NCBI RefSeq assembly: GCF_005768555.2
Contig: NZ_VCHX02000177.1
Span: forward strand, 61,378 to 96,774
DNA: 35,397 bases
Direction: 5' to 3'
DNA from: Streptomyces sporangiiformans
Lineage (GTDB): Bacteria; Actinomycetota; Actinomycetes; Streptomycetales; Streptomycetaceae
The notes beneath the pieces are model-generated. The model was given only the letters and a program-made list of their open reading frames with translations. It was not told where the DNA came from and ran no database searches. The position numbers were made by a program, and so were the translations under genes. Below, in pieces: positions 8,022 through 16,006 of this stretch (its first letter is position 1; each line of letters starts with the position of its first letter).

Positions 8022-9968
8022 ATGTCCTCACGAAGAATGACTCGCCGTACGTTTCTCGGCGCGGCGGGTGCGGCAACTGCCGCGACCGCCCTGCCGATCG
8101 TCCCCGGCTTCTCCGGCTTTCTATCGCACGCGGCCGCCGCGGACACACAGACCAACCTGAGCAAGGTGGTCGACATGCGGTTCGGCATGTTCAACCACTT
8201 CAGCCTGGGCACGTTCACGAACCAGGAGTGGGCCGAACCCAACCAGAGCCCCACCCTCTTCGCTCCCCCGAGCGTCAACTGCGCACAGTGGGCCGACGCG
8301 GCGGTCGCCGCGAAGATGCGGTACGGCATCCTGACCACCAAGCACCATGACGGTTTCGCGCTGTGGCCGAGCGCCTACGGCACCCAGAACGTCGCGAACA
8401 GCTCCTACAAGCAGGACGTGGTGCGGGCGTACTGCGACGCCTTCCGGTCGAGGGGGCTGAAGGTCGGGTTCTACTACTCCATCTGGGACCGCACCTTCGG
8501 CGTCGAGGCATGGGAGAGCCGGCACAAGGTGACCGGGCTCGAAATCACCGATGCCATCCAGCCCGGCGACATGACCTTCATGCTCGGTCAGATCACCGAG
8601 TTGCTGACCAACTACGGCACTATAGACATGTTCATGACCGATGGTTACGCATGGCAGATGGGCCAGCAGGCCGTCTCCTACCAGAGGATCCGTTCGCTGG
8701 TGAAGCAGCTGCAGCCGGACTGCGTCATGATCGACATCGGCGGACTGTCCGTGCCCTTCCTCAGCGACGCGATCTTCTTCGAGGAGCCGCTGGGCGTCAC
8801 GGCGCCGGCGGGCAACACCTACGCCGGAATGCAAGGGCAGACCATCAGCAACGGCTGGTTCTGGCACCCCTCCACCCCGACCGAGAGCCTCATGAGCAAG
8901 GCGGACATCCTGTCGCACCTGACCGACCTGGAGCCGAAGTACACCTCGTTCATCCTCAACTGCCCGCCCAACCGCAACGGCCTGCTGGACACCAACATCG
9001 TCAACCGGCTCGCCGAAGTGGGTGCCGCCTGGAGCCCGAACACCTCCCGGCCGCCGCTGCCCACCCAACCACTGCGCGCCGAGTACCCGGTCACACCGGT
9101 CAACGCGTATGCGACCGCCTTCCACACTGGCGAGGGACCGCTCAACGCCATTGACGGACTCAGCGACGTTCGCTTCGAAACCTGCTGGTCGACTTGGAGC
9201 CTGCCGCTGCCACAGTCGATCACCATCGACCTGGGCGGGGTGTGGAGCAACGTCTCCACCCTGGAGTACCTGCCCAAGCAGTGGAGCCGCACCAACTCCA
9301 CCGACGGCGACATCGCCTCGTACACCATCCACACCAGCACCGACGGCGTCACCTTCACGCAAGTCGCCGCGGGCACCTGGGCCGGGGACCGCACCCTCAA
9401 GCTGGTCGAGTGGCCAGCCAGGAACGTGGGCTTCGTTCGGATCCAGGTCAATGCGGCCACCGGCGGTTACGCCAACATCGGCGGCGTCAGGATCGGAGGC
9501 CGGACGGCCAAGCCTGCGTTGGTATCCCCCACACTCCCCGGTGACGGCACCGTCTACCGGCTGGTCGCCCGGCACAGCGGCAAGGTCGCCGACGTGGAGG
9601 GCGGGCGCACCGCCAACGGCACCAACGTCGATCAGTGGCCATGGCTCAACCAGGCGAACCAGAAGTGGACCTTCACCAGCACCGGCGACGGCTACTACAA
9701 GATCAAGGGTGTGGGCAGCGGCAAGCTTCTGGAGGTCGCCGGTCTCTCCCGCGCAGACGGCGGCAACGTCGGCATCTGGTCAGACGCCGACGCCCCCCAG
9801 CAGCACTGGGCCGTCACGCCCACCGGTGACGGACACTACTTCCTCATCAACCGCTACAGCGGGCTGTCCCTCGGCGTCGACGAGGGCAGCACCGCCGACG
9901 GAGCCAACATCGAGCAGCAGCCGTACGCGTCACAGACGCGGCAGCAGTGGCAGATCGTCCCCTCCTGA
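8022..9968 (+). CDS. Tat-exported GH29 alpha-L-fucosidase with F5/8C and ricin-B-like domains
   Basis: A 648-residue secreted glycosidase. Residues 1-40 are a twin-arginine signal (TRRTFLGAAG then an Ala-rich end at AHAAAA-type residues). The GH29 catalytic domain covers about 45-345, with the KHHDGF motif (107-112) and the likely nucleophile Asp207 in MFMTDGYAW. A discoidin/F5/8 type C (CBM32-like) domain covers about 355-500, and a ricin-B-type beta-trefoil (CBM13-like) about 505-648 with repeated Q-x-W signatures (NQKWTF, QQHWAV, RQQWQIV). The predicted role is to release terminal L-fucose from extracellular glycans while the two C-terminal domains hold sugar polymers. ATG 8022 follows a GGAG ribosome binding site. 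Substrate linkage preference is not predictable. Confidence 0.9.
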   Translation: MSSRRMTRRTFLGAAGAATAATALPIVPGFSGFLSHAAAADTQTNLSKVVDMRFGMFNHFSLGTFTNQEWAEPNQSPTLFAPPSVNCAQWADAAVAAKMRYGILTTKHHDGFALWPSAYGTQNVANSSYKQDVVRAYCDAFRSRGLKVGFYYSIWDRTFGVEAWESRHKVTGLEITDAIQPGDMTFMLGQITELLTNYGTIDMFMTDGYAWQMGQQAVSYQRIRSLVKQLQPDCVMIDIGGLSVPFLSDAIFFEEPLGVTAPAGNTYAGMQGQTISNGWFWHPSTPTESLMSKADILSHLTDLEPKYTSFILNCPPNRNGLLDTNIVNRLAEVGAAWSPNTSRPPLPTQPLRAEYPVTPVNAYATAFHTGEGPLNAIDGLSDVRFETCWSTWSLPLPQSITIDLGGVWSNVSTLEYLPKQWSRTNSTDGDIASYTIHTSTDGVTFTQVAAGTWAGDRTLKLVEWPARNVGFVRIQVNAATGGYANIGGVRIGGRTAKPALVSPTLPGDGTVYRLVARHSGKVADVEGGRTANGTNVDQWPWLNQANQKWTFTSTGDGYYKIKGVGSGKLLEVAGLSRADGGNVGIWSDADAPQQHWAVTPTGDGHYFLINRYSGLSLGVDEGSTADGANIEQQPYASQTRQQWQIVPS

Positions 9969-9979
9969 TCCTGCCCTCC

Positions 9980-10053
9980 GCAATTGAGCGCCTCTTCGCC
10001 CACCTGAAGCGCAACGGCCGCCTGGCGCGCGATTTCGAACGCCGCACCACTAG
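9980..10053 (+). pseudogene. IS5-type transposase C-terminal scrap
   Basis: A short frame reads AIERLFAHLKRNGRLARDFE, which matches the region around the catalytic Glu of IS5-family DDE transposases (typically V-E-R-x-F-x-W-L-K-R). Only about 25 codons remain, directly after the fucosidase stop. The rest of the element is absent. Confidence 0.5.
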
Positions 10054-10114
10054 GGCGTGCATCGAGTCGCGATCACCATTCGGTCCGGGTGAGGTCTTTT
10101 CGAGTCGGGGTCGG

Positions 10115-10620
10115 TCAGGTTGATCTTGCCCTCGGGTCTCGCCGGCGGTATGTATGGCTTCGGGGCGCCGCCGAAGCGGCGCCCTCGCGCATCACTCTGT
10201 GGTTGGAGGCCGAGGCCTCGAACTTCGAGCCGTCGACGGCGAGCACCGCCACCGCGACCAGGCCGGCCTCGGCGCAGAGGCCGAGCACCTGGCCGAAGAG
10301 GTCAGCGAGGGCCTCCTGGTGGCGGACCCGGAAGCGGGCGATCACGCGTCGTCGGGGGCCTGGTTTGCGCAGATCACCCTGAAGGCGACGTTCTCGCGGC
10401 AGCGGCGCTCGATCCCGCGCGAGCTTCGCTCGCCGACGCAGTAGGAGTAGCGAGCAGGGGGAGCATCGTCTTCGGCTCGTGGGCAGCCCGGCCGTGCCCG
10501 TCGGAGCGATAGGCGCCGTAGAAGGGCTCGAGGTGGAGCTGCTCGATCGCCTCGATCACGAACCAGGCGAGGTGGTCCTCGGGCAGCCAGTCGCGCAGGT
10601 CAGGGGGCTGCAGGGCTGCA
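10115..10620 (-). pseudogene. IS1182-like (DUF772) transposase, N-terminal half, frameshifted
   Basis: Two segments in different minus-strand frames together form the first half of an IS1182-type transposase. The upstream piece has PPDLRDWLPEDHLAWFVIEA and Y-R-S-D-G-H-G-R-A-A-H-E-P; the downstream piece has MIARFRVRHQEALADLFGQV, then AVDGSKFEASASN with the first catalytic Asp. Frameshifts near 10440 and 10340 separate them, and the C-terminal catalytic region is missing. It cannot be active. The element lies in a cluster of unrelated transposase scraps between the fucosidase and TCS-1. Confidence 0.65.
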
Positions 10621-10722
10621 GCAGCGGTTGGTCTCGATCGCATGTGAGGAAGTTCTGTGGCATGCCCAGATGGTCCAAAACGGCCCTGGACAGCCTGGTT
10701 TGTGCGACAGCCTCCTTGAGAA

Positions 10723-11019
10723 TCAGGTGCCAGAGTTGTCGACGAACCCCACGATATCGAGGTATTCGATTTTCGGCGGGACGCCATAAATCCCCGTCAC
10801 CTTGTCGACGAGCTCCTCCGTGAAGAAGGAGCGGCCTTTCTCGTCGTCATCCCACATGTAGAAGTTCCTTGCCTGAACGCCGTCTTCGTCGAGCATGAAG
10901 CTCTTGAAGCGAAGGCCGGCCATGCCTTCGAACGGTCCGCGGAGTTCGCCGGCAATCTTTGCGAGAGTTGAACGATCGAACTTGTCGGTCTGCGTGAAAG
11001 TCACGAGCACGCCGATCAT
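10723..11019 (-). CDS. Small YdhR-like (dimeric alpha/beta-barrel) protein
   Basis: A 98-residue soluble protein. The pattern MIGVLVTFTQ, G-L-R-F-K-S-F, ARNFYMWDD and a C-terminal IEYLDIVGFVDN suggests the YdhR/antibiotic-biosynthesis-monooxygenase dimeric ferredoxin-like fold. Enzymatic activity is not established for such proteins and no metal or cofactor motif is evident. ATG 11019 is chosen for a GGAGG 5 bases upstream. Base composition is visibly lower in G+C than that of its neighbours and third positions are mixed, which suggests acquisition from a different host. It is flanked by transposase remnants on both sides. The family assignment is tentative; that it is a real gene is fairly secure. 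Confidence 0.6.
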   Translation of the reverse strand: MIGVLVTFTQTDKFDRSTLAKIAGELRGPFEGMAGLRFKSFMLDEDGVQARNFYMWDDDEKGRSFFTEELVDKVTGIYGVPPKIEYLDIVGFVDNSGT

Positions 11020-11060
11020 CGGGCCTCCTATCGATTGCGTGAGCAACGGTTGATCGAGTG

Positions 11061-11267
11061 ATGCTAGCGGCGGATCCTAGTACACGCGGCTGGAAAATCT
11101 GGTCGTTAGGCCGCGAGTCGGAGGTGCGGCTCGCGGTCGACGCTGCGGGCCAGGAGCGCGTCAAAATTTACATGCGTGAACACCCGCTCGAACGGGTGGG
11201 CGATTTGGCGCACATCATTCCGACCAATACTTGCGGCCGCGCCTACCTGGCACGTATCGAGTCGTGA
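11061..11267 (+). CDS. Small hypothetical protein, lower-GC patch
   Basis: A 68-residue frame from ATG 11061, divergent from the YdhR-like gene. The translation (REHPLERVGDLAHIIPTNTC) is protein-like but unrecognised. It contains a TTA codon and mixed third positions, like its divergent neighbour and unlike typical Streptomyces genes. It could be a fragment of a larger gene from the same donor. No convincing ribosome binding site was found. Confidence 0.3.
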   Translation: MLAADPSTRGWKIWSLGRESEVRLAVDAAGQERVKIYMREHPLERVGDLAHIIPTNTCGRAYLARIES

Positions 11268-11322
11268 TCAATTTGCAGGATTTTGCCCTCGCTCCGAGGT
11301 CTGATCCGGTAGATCATCTTGC

Positions 11323-11493
11323 GTGACGCGAGTACAACTGACGAACGAAGAGTGGGAGTTCATTGGGTCGCATCTGCCGATTGGCGAGTATGGCCCGTAC
11401 CCCGAGCGGCTGCGCCAACAGTTCGAGGGCGTGATCTGGCGGTTCAAGACGGGCGGGCAGTGGCGGGAGATACCGCAGGAGTTCGGCCCCTGA
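11323..11493 (+). pseudogene. IS5-family transposase, N-terminal fragment
   Basis: From GTG 11323 a 56-residue frame ends at TGA 11491-11493. It matches the start of the transposase in the element at 17818-18716: both share GEYGPYPERLR, Q-F-E-G-V-I-W-R and Q-W-R-E. The sequence switches at 11494 to an unrelated minus-strand gene. No terminal inverted repeats were found, so this is a fragment and not an insertion with ends. Confidence 0.65.
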
Positions 11494-11911
11494 CCGAGCC
11501 GGGCCCGGTCCGTCACGACCTGCAGGATGCGCTGGTAGTCCAACGACAGCACCGACCAGGCCAGCCCCTGCCGCCACATGGGCACCTGCGACTTCGGCTT
11601 CACCGCATCCCGGGGCGCCGACCGACCGTCGGCATCCCGCACATCCGAGGTGATCTCCGTGCCCGCGGTGTCGCCACCGCCCGGAGCCAGCACCGTATCG
11701 ACCCGCCTGCGGGCGATAACCCACTCCTGCAATTCCAGCTCGGCGCGGCCAACTCGGCCTGGACGCGGTCGGCCTCCTCACACAGCTCGTCCACGCGACG
11801 GCGAGCACCCAGCTCACGCTGTTCCAACAGCCCAACCACCGACGGCATCCACGACCTCCCGGGCAGCGACAGCACGACAGGCCGTTGCTCCCACGGAACC
11901 TCCAACCCCAC
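11494..11911 (-). pseudogene. Unnamed Streptomyces mobile-element-associated protein, frameshifted and truncated
   Basis: The minus strand begins with a 30-codon region reading VLSLPGRSWMPSVVGLLEQR, then a heptad-like, Glu/Arg-rich stretch (ARRRVDELCEEADRVQAELA). After a frameshift near 11730 it continues as QEWVIARRRVDTVLAPGG and ends with AWSVLSLDYQRILQVVTDRA. From memory, proteins of this type are common near transposases in Streptomyces and often carry a C-terminal DNA-binding region; that region would lie beyond 11494, where an IS5 fragment replaces it. The function is unknown. The middle of the protein looks coiled-coil. Nothing else is evident in 11912-12055. Confidence 0.45.
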
Positions 11912-12055
11912 GCCCGACCAGCGGAAACGCAGCCCTCAAGCCCAGAAAGACAACAGCTTCTCAGACGCCGAGTGTGAGCACAGGGCGAAGACATTCAAGG
12001 TTGTAATAAGGCTTCCGCCAGGGATCGGCTCGACGGCATCGGCCCGGCAAGGCAG

Positions 12056-12709
12056 TCATGAGGAGGTGAAGCCGACGTCGCGGGCCACGAGGGCGGCTTG
12101 GACGCGGTTGGTGACCTCCAGCGCGGTCAGGATGCGGCTAACGTGCGCCTTGATGGTGCTCTCGCGCATCGCCAGGTGAACGGCGATGTCGGCGTTGGTG
12201 TCGCCCCGGGCCAGCAGGGCGAGCACGTCGCGTTCGCGCGGGGTGAGTCGCTCCAACCCGGCCCGGGCCGCGGTGGCCTGGGGCTGGTTGGTGGCGTGGT
12301 AGCGGTCGATGAGGCGGCGGGCCGCGGTGGGGTGGAGCATGGCCGACCCGACGGCCACCAGGTGGACGGCGCGCAGTATTTCGGCCGGGTCGGTGTCCTT
12401 GAGGAGGAAGCCGTCGGCTCCGGCGGCGAGGGCGTTGTAGACGTATTCGTCGAGGTCGAAGGTGGTCAGGGTGATCACCTTCGGCGGGTGGGGAAGGGCT
12501 CGCAGGCGGGCGGTGGCAGTGATGCCGTCCATGCGGGGCATGCGTACGTCGACGAGGGCGACGTCGATGCGGTGGGCGGTGGCCTGTTCGATGGCCTTCA
12601 GGCCGTCGGGGGCCTGGGCGACGACCTCGATGCCGGGGTCGCCGTCCAGGAGGTCGGCCAGGCCGAGGCGGACCAGGGCGTCGTCGTCGACGATCATGGT
12701 GCGGATCAT
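12056..12709 (-). CDS. NarL/FixJ-type response regulator (TCS-1)
   Basis: A 217-residue regulator with a canonical receiver (acidic residues D8-D10, phospho-acceptor Asp54 in ALVDVRMP, Thr in ITLTTFD, Lys in LLKD) and a C-terminal LuxR-type HTH (LTPRERDVLALLARGDTNAD, then STIKAHVSRIL). It starts at ATG 12709, overlapping the kinase stop by 4 bases (ATGA), so the two are translationally coupled. Its recognition helix differs from those of the regulators at 15350 and 26840, consistent with a different operator. The likely target is the palindrome CCCCTAC-TTTC-GTAGGGG at 13909-13926, between the kinase and the divergent methyltransferase; that link is inferred from position. Confidence 0.92.
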   Translation of the reverse strand: MIRTMIVDDDALVRLGLADLLDGDPGIEVVAQAPDGLKAIEQATAHRIDVALVDVRMPRMDGITATARLRALPHPPKVITLTTFDLDEYVYNALAAGADGFLLKDTDPAEILRAVHLVAVGSAMLHPTAARRLIDRYHATNQPQATAARAGLERLTPRERDVLALLARGDTNADIAVHLAMRESTIKAHVSRILTALEVTNRVQAALVARDVGFTSS

Positions 12710-13860
12710 GTGCGGGTGCCGTTCTGTTCGATGCCGGCGGGGTGGGGGATGCGTGCGGCCAGTCGCCAGGCGCCCGCGCCGGCCGGTCCGGAGTTCAGGT
12801 GCCCGCCGAGGGCGGTGACGCGTTCGCGCAGGCCGACGAGTCCGTACCCGCTGCCGACGGTGTCCGTGCGGGGAATGCCAGGGGGGTTGGTGACCTCGAC
12901 GAGTGTGGCGGGCGGTCCGTAGTCGATGCGTACGGTCACCGGAGCGCCGTCGGCGTGCTTGCGGGCATTGGTCAGTGCTTCCTGGACGATGCGGTACACG
13001 GCCAGACGGTGGGTGGTGGGAGCCTGCTCGGGAAGGCCGTCGGTGGTCAGCTCAATGTGCTGGCCGGCGGCGCGGGCCTCGTCGGCCAGTTCCCCTACTT
13101 CCCTCATCATCGGCGTAAGGGCGGCGCTGGTCGGCGTGGTGTCGGGGTCGCGCAGCACACCGAGAACGTCGCGCAGATCGGTGAGGGCTTCGACGGACGC
13201 CGTGCGCAGCAGACCGAGTCGTTCCGCGACCGGTGCGGGCAGCATGTCGTTCTTGGTGGCCAGCACGCCGGTGTGCAGCGCGATCAGGCTCAGGCGGTGG
13301 GCCAGGACGTCGTGCATCTCGGCGGCGATACGGGACCGTTCCGCGATGCGGGCCGCTTCCTCGCGCAGCTTCGCCTCGATGCGCAGGTGCTCGACGTCGG
13401 CTGCCAGTGCCTGGACCAGGCGGCGCCGGCCACCCAGCCACAGCCCGACGAGCACGGCCAGCACCGGAAGGAGCAGCGTGGACGCGTAGGACTGCGCCGT
13501 CCACAGGGAGGTGGCCCGGTAGCTGAGCAGGTTGGCGCTCAGCGCGGCGACAGCACAGCCCGCCGCCACCCGCGCCCGGCGGTCCACAGCCAGGTCGAAC
13601 AGGGCGACTGACAGCATGGGCAGCAGTGGCCATCCCCACCATGCCGTGGCCACGGTGACCAACAGCGGCGCGAGGGGCCATCGCAGCCGGGGCACGAGCA
13701 GGGCCACTCCGCACACCAGCGCTGCACCGATGACGGGGACCAGGCGGCCCCCTTCGATCGAGACGGCGTTCAGTGCGGCGGCCAGTACGCACAACGTCAC
13801 GAGTGCCCCACGCCCGTAGGCCGCCCACCTGCGGCCTTCTCTGCTGCTCACCTGGGCCAT
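12706..13860 (-). CDS. DesK/NarX-type sensor histidine kinase (TCS-1)
   Basis: A membrane kinase of about 384 residues, with 4-6 hydrophobic segments in residues 15-145, a HisKA_3 dimerisation helix with the phospho-accepting His183 (AAEMHDVLAHRL), and a C-terminal HATPase_c with the N box (QEALTNARKHA) and G box (GSGYGLVGLRERV). It passes phosphate to the regulator at 12056. The signal is unknown; such short-loop sensors often read the membrane itself. ATG 13860 has no ribosome binding site and lies inside a probable -10 (TAGGAT, 13859-13864). A leaderless start at GTG 13851 fits the promoter better and removes three residues. Confidence 0.9.
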   Translation of the reverse strand: MAQVSSREGRRWAAYGRGALVTLCVLAAALNAVSIEGGRLVPVIGAALVCGVALLVPRLRWPLAPLLVTVATAWWGWPLLPMLSVALFDLAVDRRARVAAGCAVAALSANLLSYRATSLWTAQSYASTLLLPVLAVLVGLWLGGRRRLVQALAADVEHLRIEAKLREEAARIAERSRIAAEMHDVLAHRLSLIALHTGVLATKNDMLPAPVAERLGLLRTASVEALTDLRDVLGVLRDPDTTPTSAALTPMMREVGELADEARAAGQHIELTTDGLPEQAPTTHRLAVYRIVQEALTNARKHADGAPVTVRIDYGPPATLVEVTNPPGIPRTDTVGSGYGLVGLRERVTALGGHLNSGPAGAGAWRLAARIPHPAGIEQNGTRT

Positions 13861-13976
13861 CCTAGGCAGACCTGTGCGCCGTTCAGTCTGACGATCGGCG
13901 ATGTCCGTCCCCTACTTTCGTAGGGGGACACCGTCGCAGAACCACGGGTCCGATGCCGGACGCGGCTTTCTAGCGT
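13859..13976. promoter_or_regulatory. Symmetric bidirectional promoter with central palindromic operator
   Basis: The palindrome CCCCTAC-TTTC-GTAGGGG (13909-13926) lies exactly 44 bases from a -10-like hexamer on each side: TAGGAT on the minus strand (13864-13859) for the kinase and TAGCGT on the plus strand (13971-13976) for the methyltransferase. Seven bases separate each hexamer from a start codon (GTG 13851 and ATG 13984), so both transcripts are probably leaderless. Neither side has a good -35, which suits an activator-dependent promoter. TCS-1 is the obvious candidate regulator. Confidence 0.6.
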
Positions 13977-13983
13977 CAATTCC

Positions 13984-14703
13984 ATGAACGACTGGACCAC
14001 CTCCCACGACCGTGTCCTGGCGCAGCGCAATGCCGAAGGATGGATGTTCCTGATCGAGGCAGCCCGTGATCTGCGCACCACGGGTGCCATAGCCCCCAGC
14101 GGCAAGGCCCTGGCCCGCGCTCTGACCGATCCCGTACGGGCTCAGGCGCCCCGCCCGCTGGCGGTCCTGGAAGCCGGTGCCGGGACCGGCACGGTCACCC
14201 GCACCCTGATACCCGAACTGCCCCGAGCCAGCCGCCTGGACATTGTCGAGGCCAACCCGCGCTTCGCCTCGCGACTGCGCCACCTCGTCACCACGCATCC
14301 CCACCTGGCGCCCGCGCAGGTGAACGTGAACCAGACCTACGTCGAGCAGCTCGACACCGACCAGCGCTACGACGTCATCGTCTCGGGGCTGCCGCTGACC
14401 AACTTCACGCCCGTGCAGGTCGAGCGCATCATGGCCCGCTACATGGAACTGCTCCACCCCGGCGGCACGCTGACCTACTTCGCCTACCTCGGCACGCGCA
14501 AGGCCCGTGCCCTGACGGCATCACGAGCCGAAGCCCGCCGCCACGCCGCCGTGGACGAGATCATGGCCACCTATCAGCGCACCTATGCCACCGGCCGCTG
14601 GACGGTGTGGGCCAACGTTCCCCCCGCCTACGTCTGGCACCTGCAACGACCCCTCGTCTCCGCGGAGCACCCCGAGCCGCAGTCCGTCGAGGCGCGGCGG
14701 TGA
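13984..14703 (+). CDS. Class I SAM-dependent methyltransferase (PmtA-like phospholipid N-methyltransferase?)
   Basis: A 239-residue soluble methyltransferase with a Rossmann motif I (VLEAGAGTGTVTRTLIPEL, residues 61-79), an acidic motif II (LDIVEANPRF) and a motif IV-like VIVSGLPLTNF. The S-G-L-P-x-x-N-F form and the overall size recall bacterial phosphatidylethanolamine N-methyltransferases and rRNA-adenine-dimethylase-like enzymes. Neighbouring DedA and the sensor kinase make a membrane-lipid substrate plausible, but this is inference. It starts at ATG 13984 without a ribosome binding site, 7 bases after a -10, so it is probably leaderless. Its stop overlaps the start of the DedA gene (GTGA), indicating a two-gene operon. 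Confidence 0.8.
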   Translation: MNDWTTSHDRVLAQRNAEGWMFLIEAARDLRTTGAIAPSGKALARALTDPVRAQAPRPLAVLEAGAGTGTVTRTLIPELPRASRLDIVEANPRFASRLRHLVTTHPHLAPAQVNVNQTYVEQLDTDQRYDVIVSGLPLTNFTPVQVERIMARYMELLHPGGTLTYFAYLGTRKARALTASRAEARRHAAVDEIMATYQRTYATGRWTVWANVPPAYVWHLQRPLVSAEHPEPQSVEARR

Positions 14704-15380
14704 ACGCGCTCTCCGACATCCTCGGCCACATCTCCCCGGCCTCGGCGTACGCGGTGGTGGCCGCCGCTGTCCTGGCTGAGTCGATCCTTCTCGTCGGCGC
14801 TTTCATCCCCACGCTCACCCTGCTCCTGACCGCTGGCGCGCTGGCCCGCACCGGCCACATCAGCCTTCCCCTCGTGATCGCTGCCGCGGCCGGAGCCGTG
14901 GTGGCGGGTGACTTCCTCGCCCATCGCACCGGCAGACTCCTCGGTGATCAGCTGCGCGGAGGCCGCATAGGCCGTCGGATACCGGGTGCCGCATGGCATC
15001 AGGCCGAGACGCTGATGACGCGCCACGGCGGCCGAGCGGTCTTCCTGGCTCGTTTCCTGCCGGTGGTGCGCACTGTCGCCCCGCACTTCGCGGGCGCCAC
15101 ACGCCTGCCCTACCGGCGCATCGCTCCCTACAGCGTCATCGCCGCCTGTGTGTGGGCCACAGCGGAAGCAGGTGTCGGATACGCCGCCGCGACCTCTCTC
15201 CAGCGCGTCCTGACGCTGGGCGGCCCCGCCTTCGCCCTGGTCGCTCTGATGGCGATCGGGGGCGCGCTGTTGTGTCGAAGGAAGCGTCGCCCGCTATCTG
15301 AAGCCCAGGAACCGGCTTCCGAGCCTGGTACGACGTCCTCCGGCCATGTTCAGGCGGGTCTGACGAGGCCGGTGTCGTAG
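14700..15380 (+). CDS. DedA-family membrane protein (second copy)
   Basis: A 226-residue DedA/VTT protein coupled to the methyltransferase by a 4-base GTGA overlap. The signature ARFLPVVRTVAPHFAGATRL (about residues 120-139) carries the conserved R, P-V-V-R and G residues; several hydrophobic segments and a basic C-terminal tail complete the fold. DedA proteins help recycle lipid carriers or flip phospholipids. Starting with the GTG at 14700 avoids an upstream in-frame extension that lies wholly in the methyltransferase gene. Its last 31 bases overlap the 3' end of the convergent regulator at 15350, so both genes end inside each other. It is controlled with the methyltransferase, probably by TCS-1. 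Confidence 0.85.
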   Translation: MNALSDILGHISPASAYAVVAAAVLAESILLVGAFIPTLTLLLTAGALARTGHISLPLVIAAAAGAVVAGDFLAHRTGRLLGDQLRGGRIGRRIPGAAWHQAETLMTRHGGRAVFLARFLPVVRTVAPHFAGATRLPYRRIAPYSVIAACVWATAEAGVGYAAATSLQRVLTLGGPAFALVALMAIGGALLCRRKRRPLSEAQEPASEPGTTSSGHVQAGLTRPVS

Positions 15381-16006
15381 GCGAAGATCACGGCCTGGAC
15401 CCGGTCCCGGACCCCGATCTTGGTGAGGATACTGCCCACGTGCGACTTGACGGTGGACTCGGCAAGGCAGAGGCGTTCGGCGATCTCGGTGTTGCTCCAG
15501 CCGGTCGCGATGGCGGTGAGTACTTCGCGTTCGCGGTTGGTGAGGCGGGCCAGCTGCCGTTGCTGTTCGGGCGTGTGGCCCGGCATTCGGCTGCCGAAGG
15601 CGTCGATGAGCTTGCGGGTGAGACCGGGCGAGATGACGGCGTCTCCGGCGGCCACCGCGCGGATGCCGGAGACCAGTTCGTCGGGCAGGGCGTCTTTGAG
15701 CAGGAACCCGGACGCTCCGGCGCGCAGGGCGTCGTAGGCGTATTCGTCGAGGTCGAAGGTGGTCAGGACCAGGATGCGGGAGCGTCCGCCGGACTCGATG
15801 ATGCGTCTGGTGGCCTCGATGCCGTCCATGCCCGGCATGCGGACGTCCATGAGAACGACGTCGGGCTTGAGCTCGGCGGCCTTGCGGACGGCTTCGGCAC
15901 CGTGGGTGGCCTCACCGATGAGGGTGAGGTCGGGGTGCTGTTCCAGGAGCATGCTGAAGCCGAGGCGTTGCAGGGCCTGGTCGTCGACGATAAGCACGGT
16001 GGTCAT
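15350..16006 (-). CDS. NarL-type response regulator, locus A (canonical)
   Basis: A 218-residue regulator with a complete receiver (Asp8, Asp9, phospho-acceptor Asp54 in VVLMDVRMP, Thr82/83, Lys104) and a LuxR-type HTH (LTNREREVLTAIATGWSNTE, then STVKSHVGSILTKIG). It starts at ATG 16006, overlapping the kinase by 4 bases. Its HTH is nearly the same as that of the aspartate-less regulator at 26840 (ILTKIGxRxRVQAVxFAY in both), so both probably bind the same operator. It is the only intact canonical regulator of the three-locus system, because the locus B copy is broken. The likely targets are the promoters at 17740-17817, 28773-28850 and 33502-33579. It converges on and overlaps DedA. Confidence 0.92.
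   Translation of the reverse strand: MTTVLIVDDQALQRLGFSMLLEQHPDLTLIGEATHGAEAVRKAAELKPDVVLMDVRMPGMDGIEATRRIIESGGRSRILVLTTFDLDEYAYDALRAGASGFLLKDALPDELVSGIRAVAAGDAVISPGLTRKLIDAFGSRMPGHTPEQQRQLARLTNREREVLTAIATGWSNTEIAERLCLAESTVKSHVGSILTKIGVRDRVQAVIFAYDTGLVRPA

Noticed and set aside
8121..9575. Long minus-strand open frame inside the fucosidase gene
   Set aside because: The plus strand encodes recognisable GH29, F5/8C and ricin-type domains; the antisense frame has no family features.
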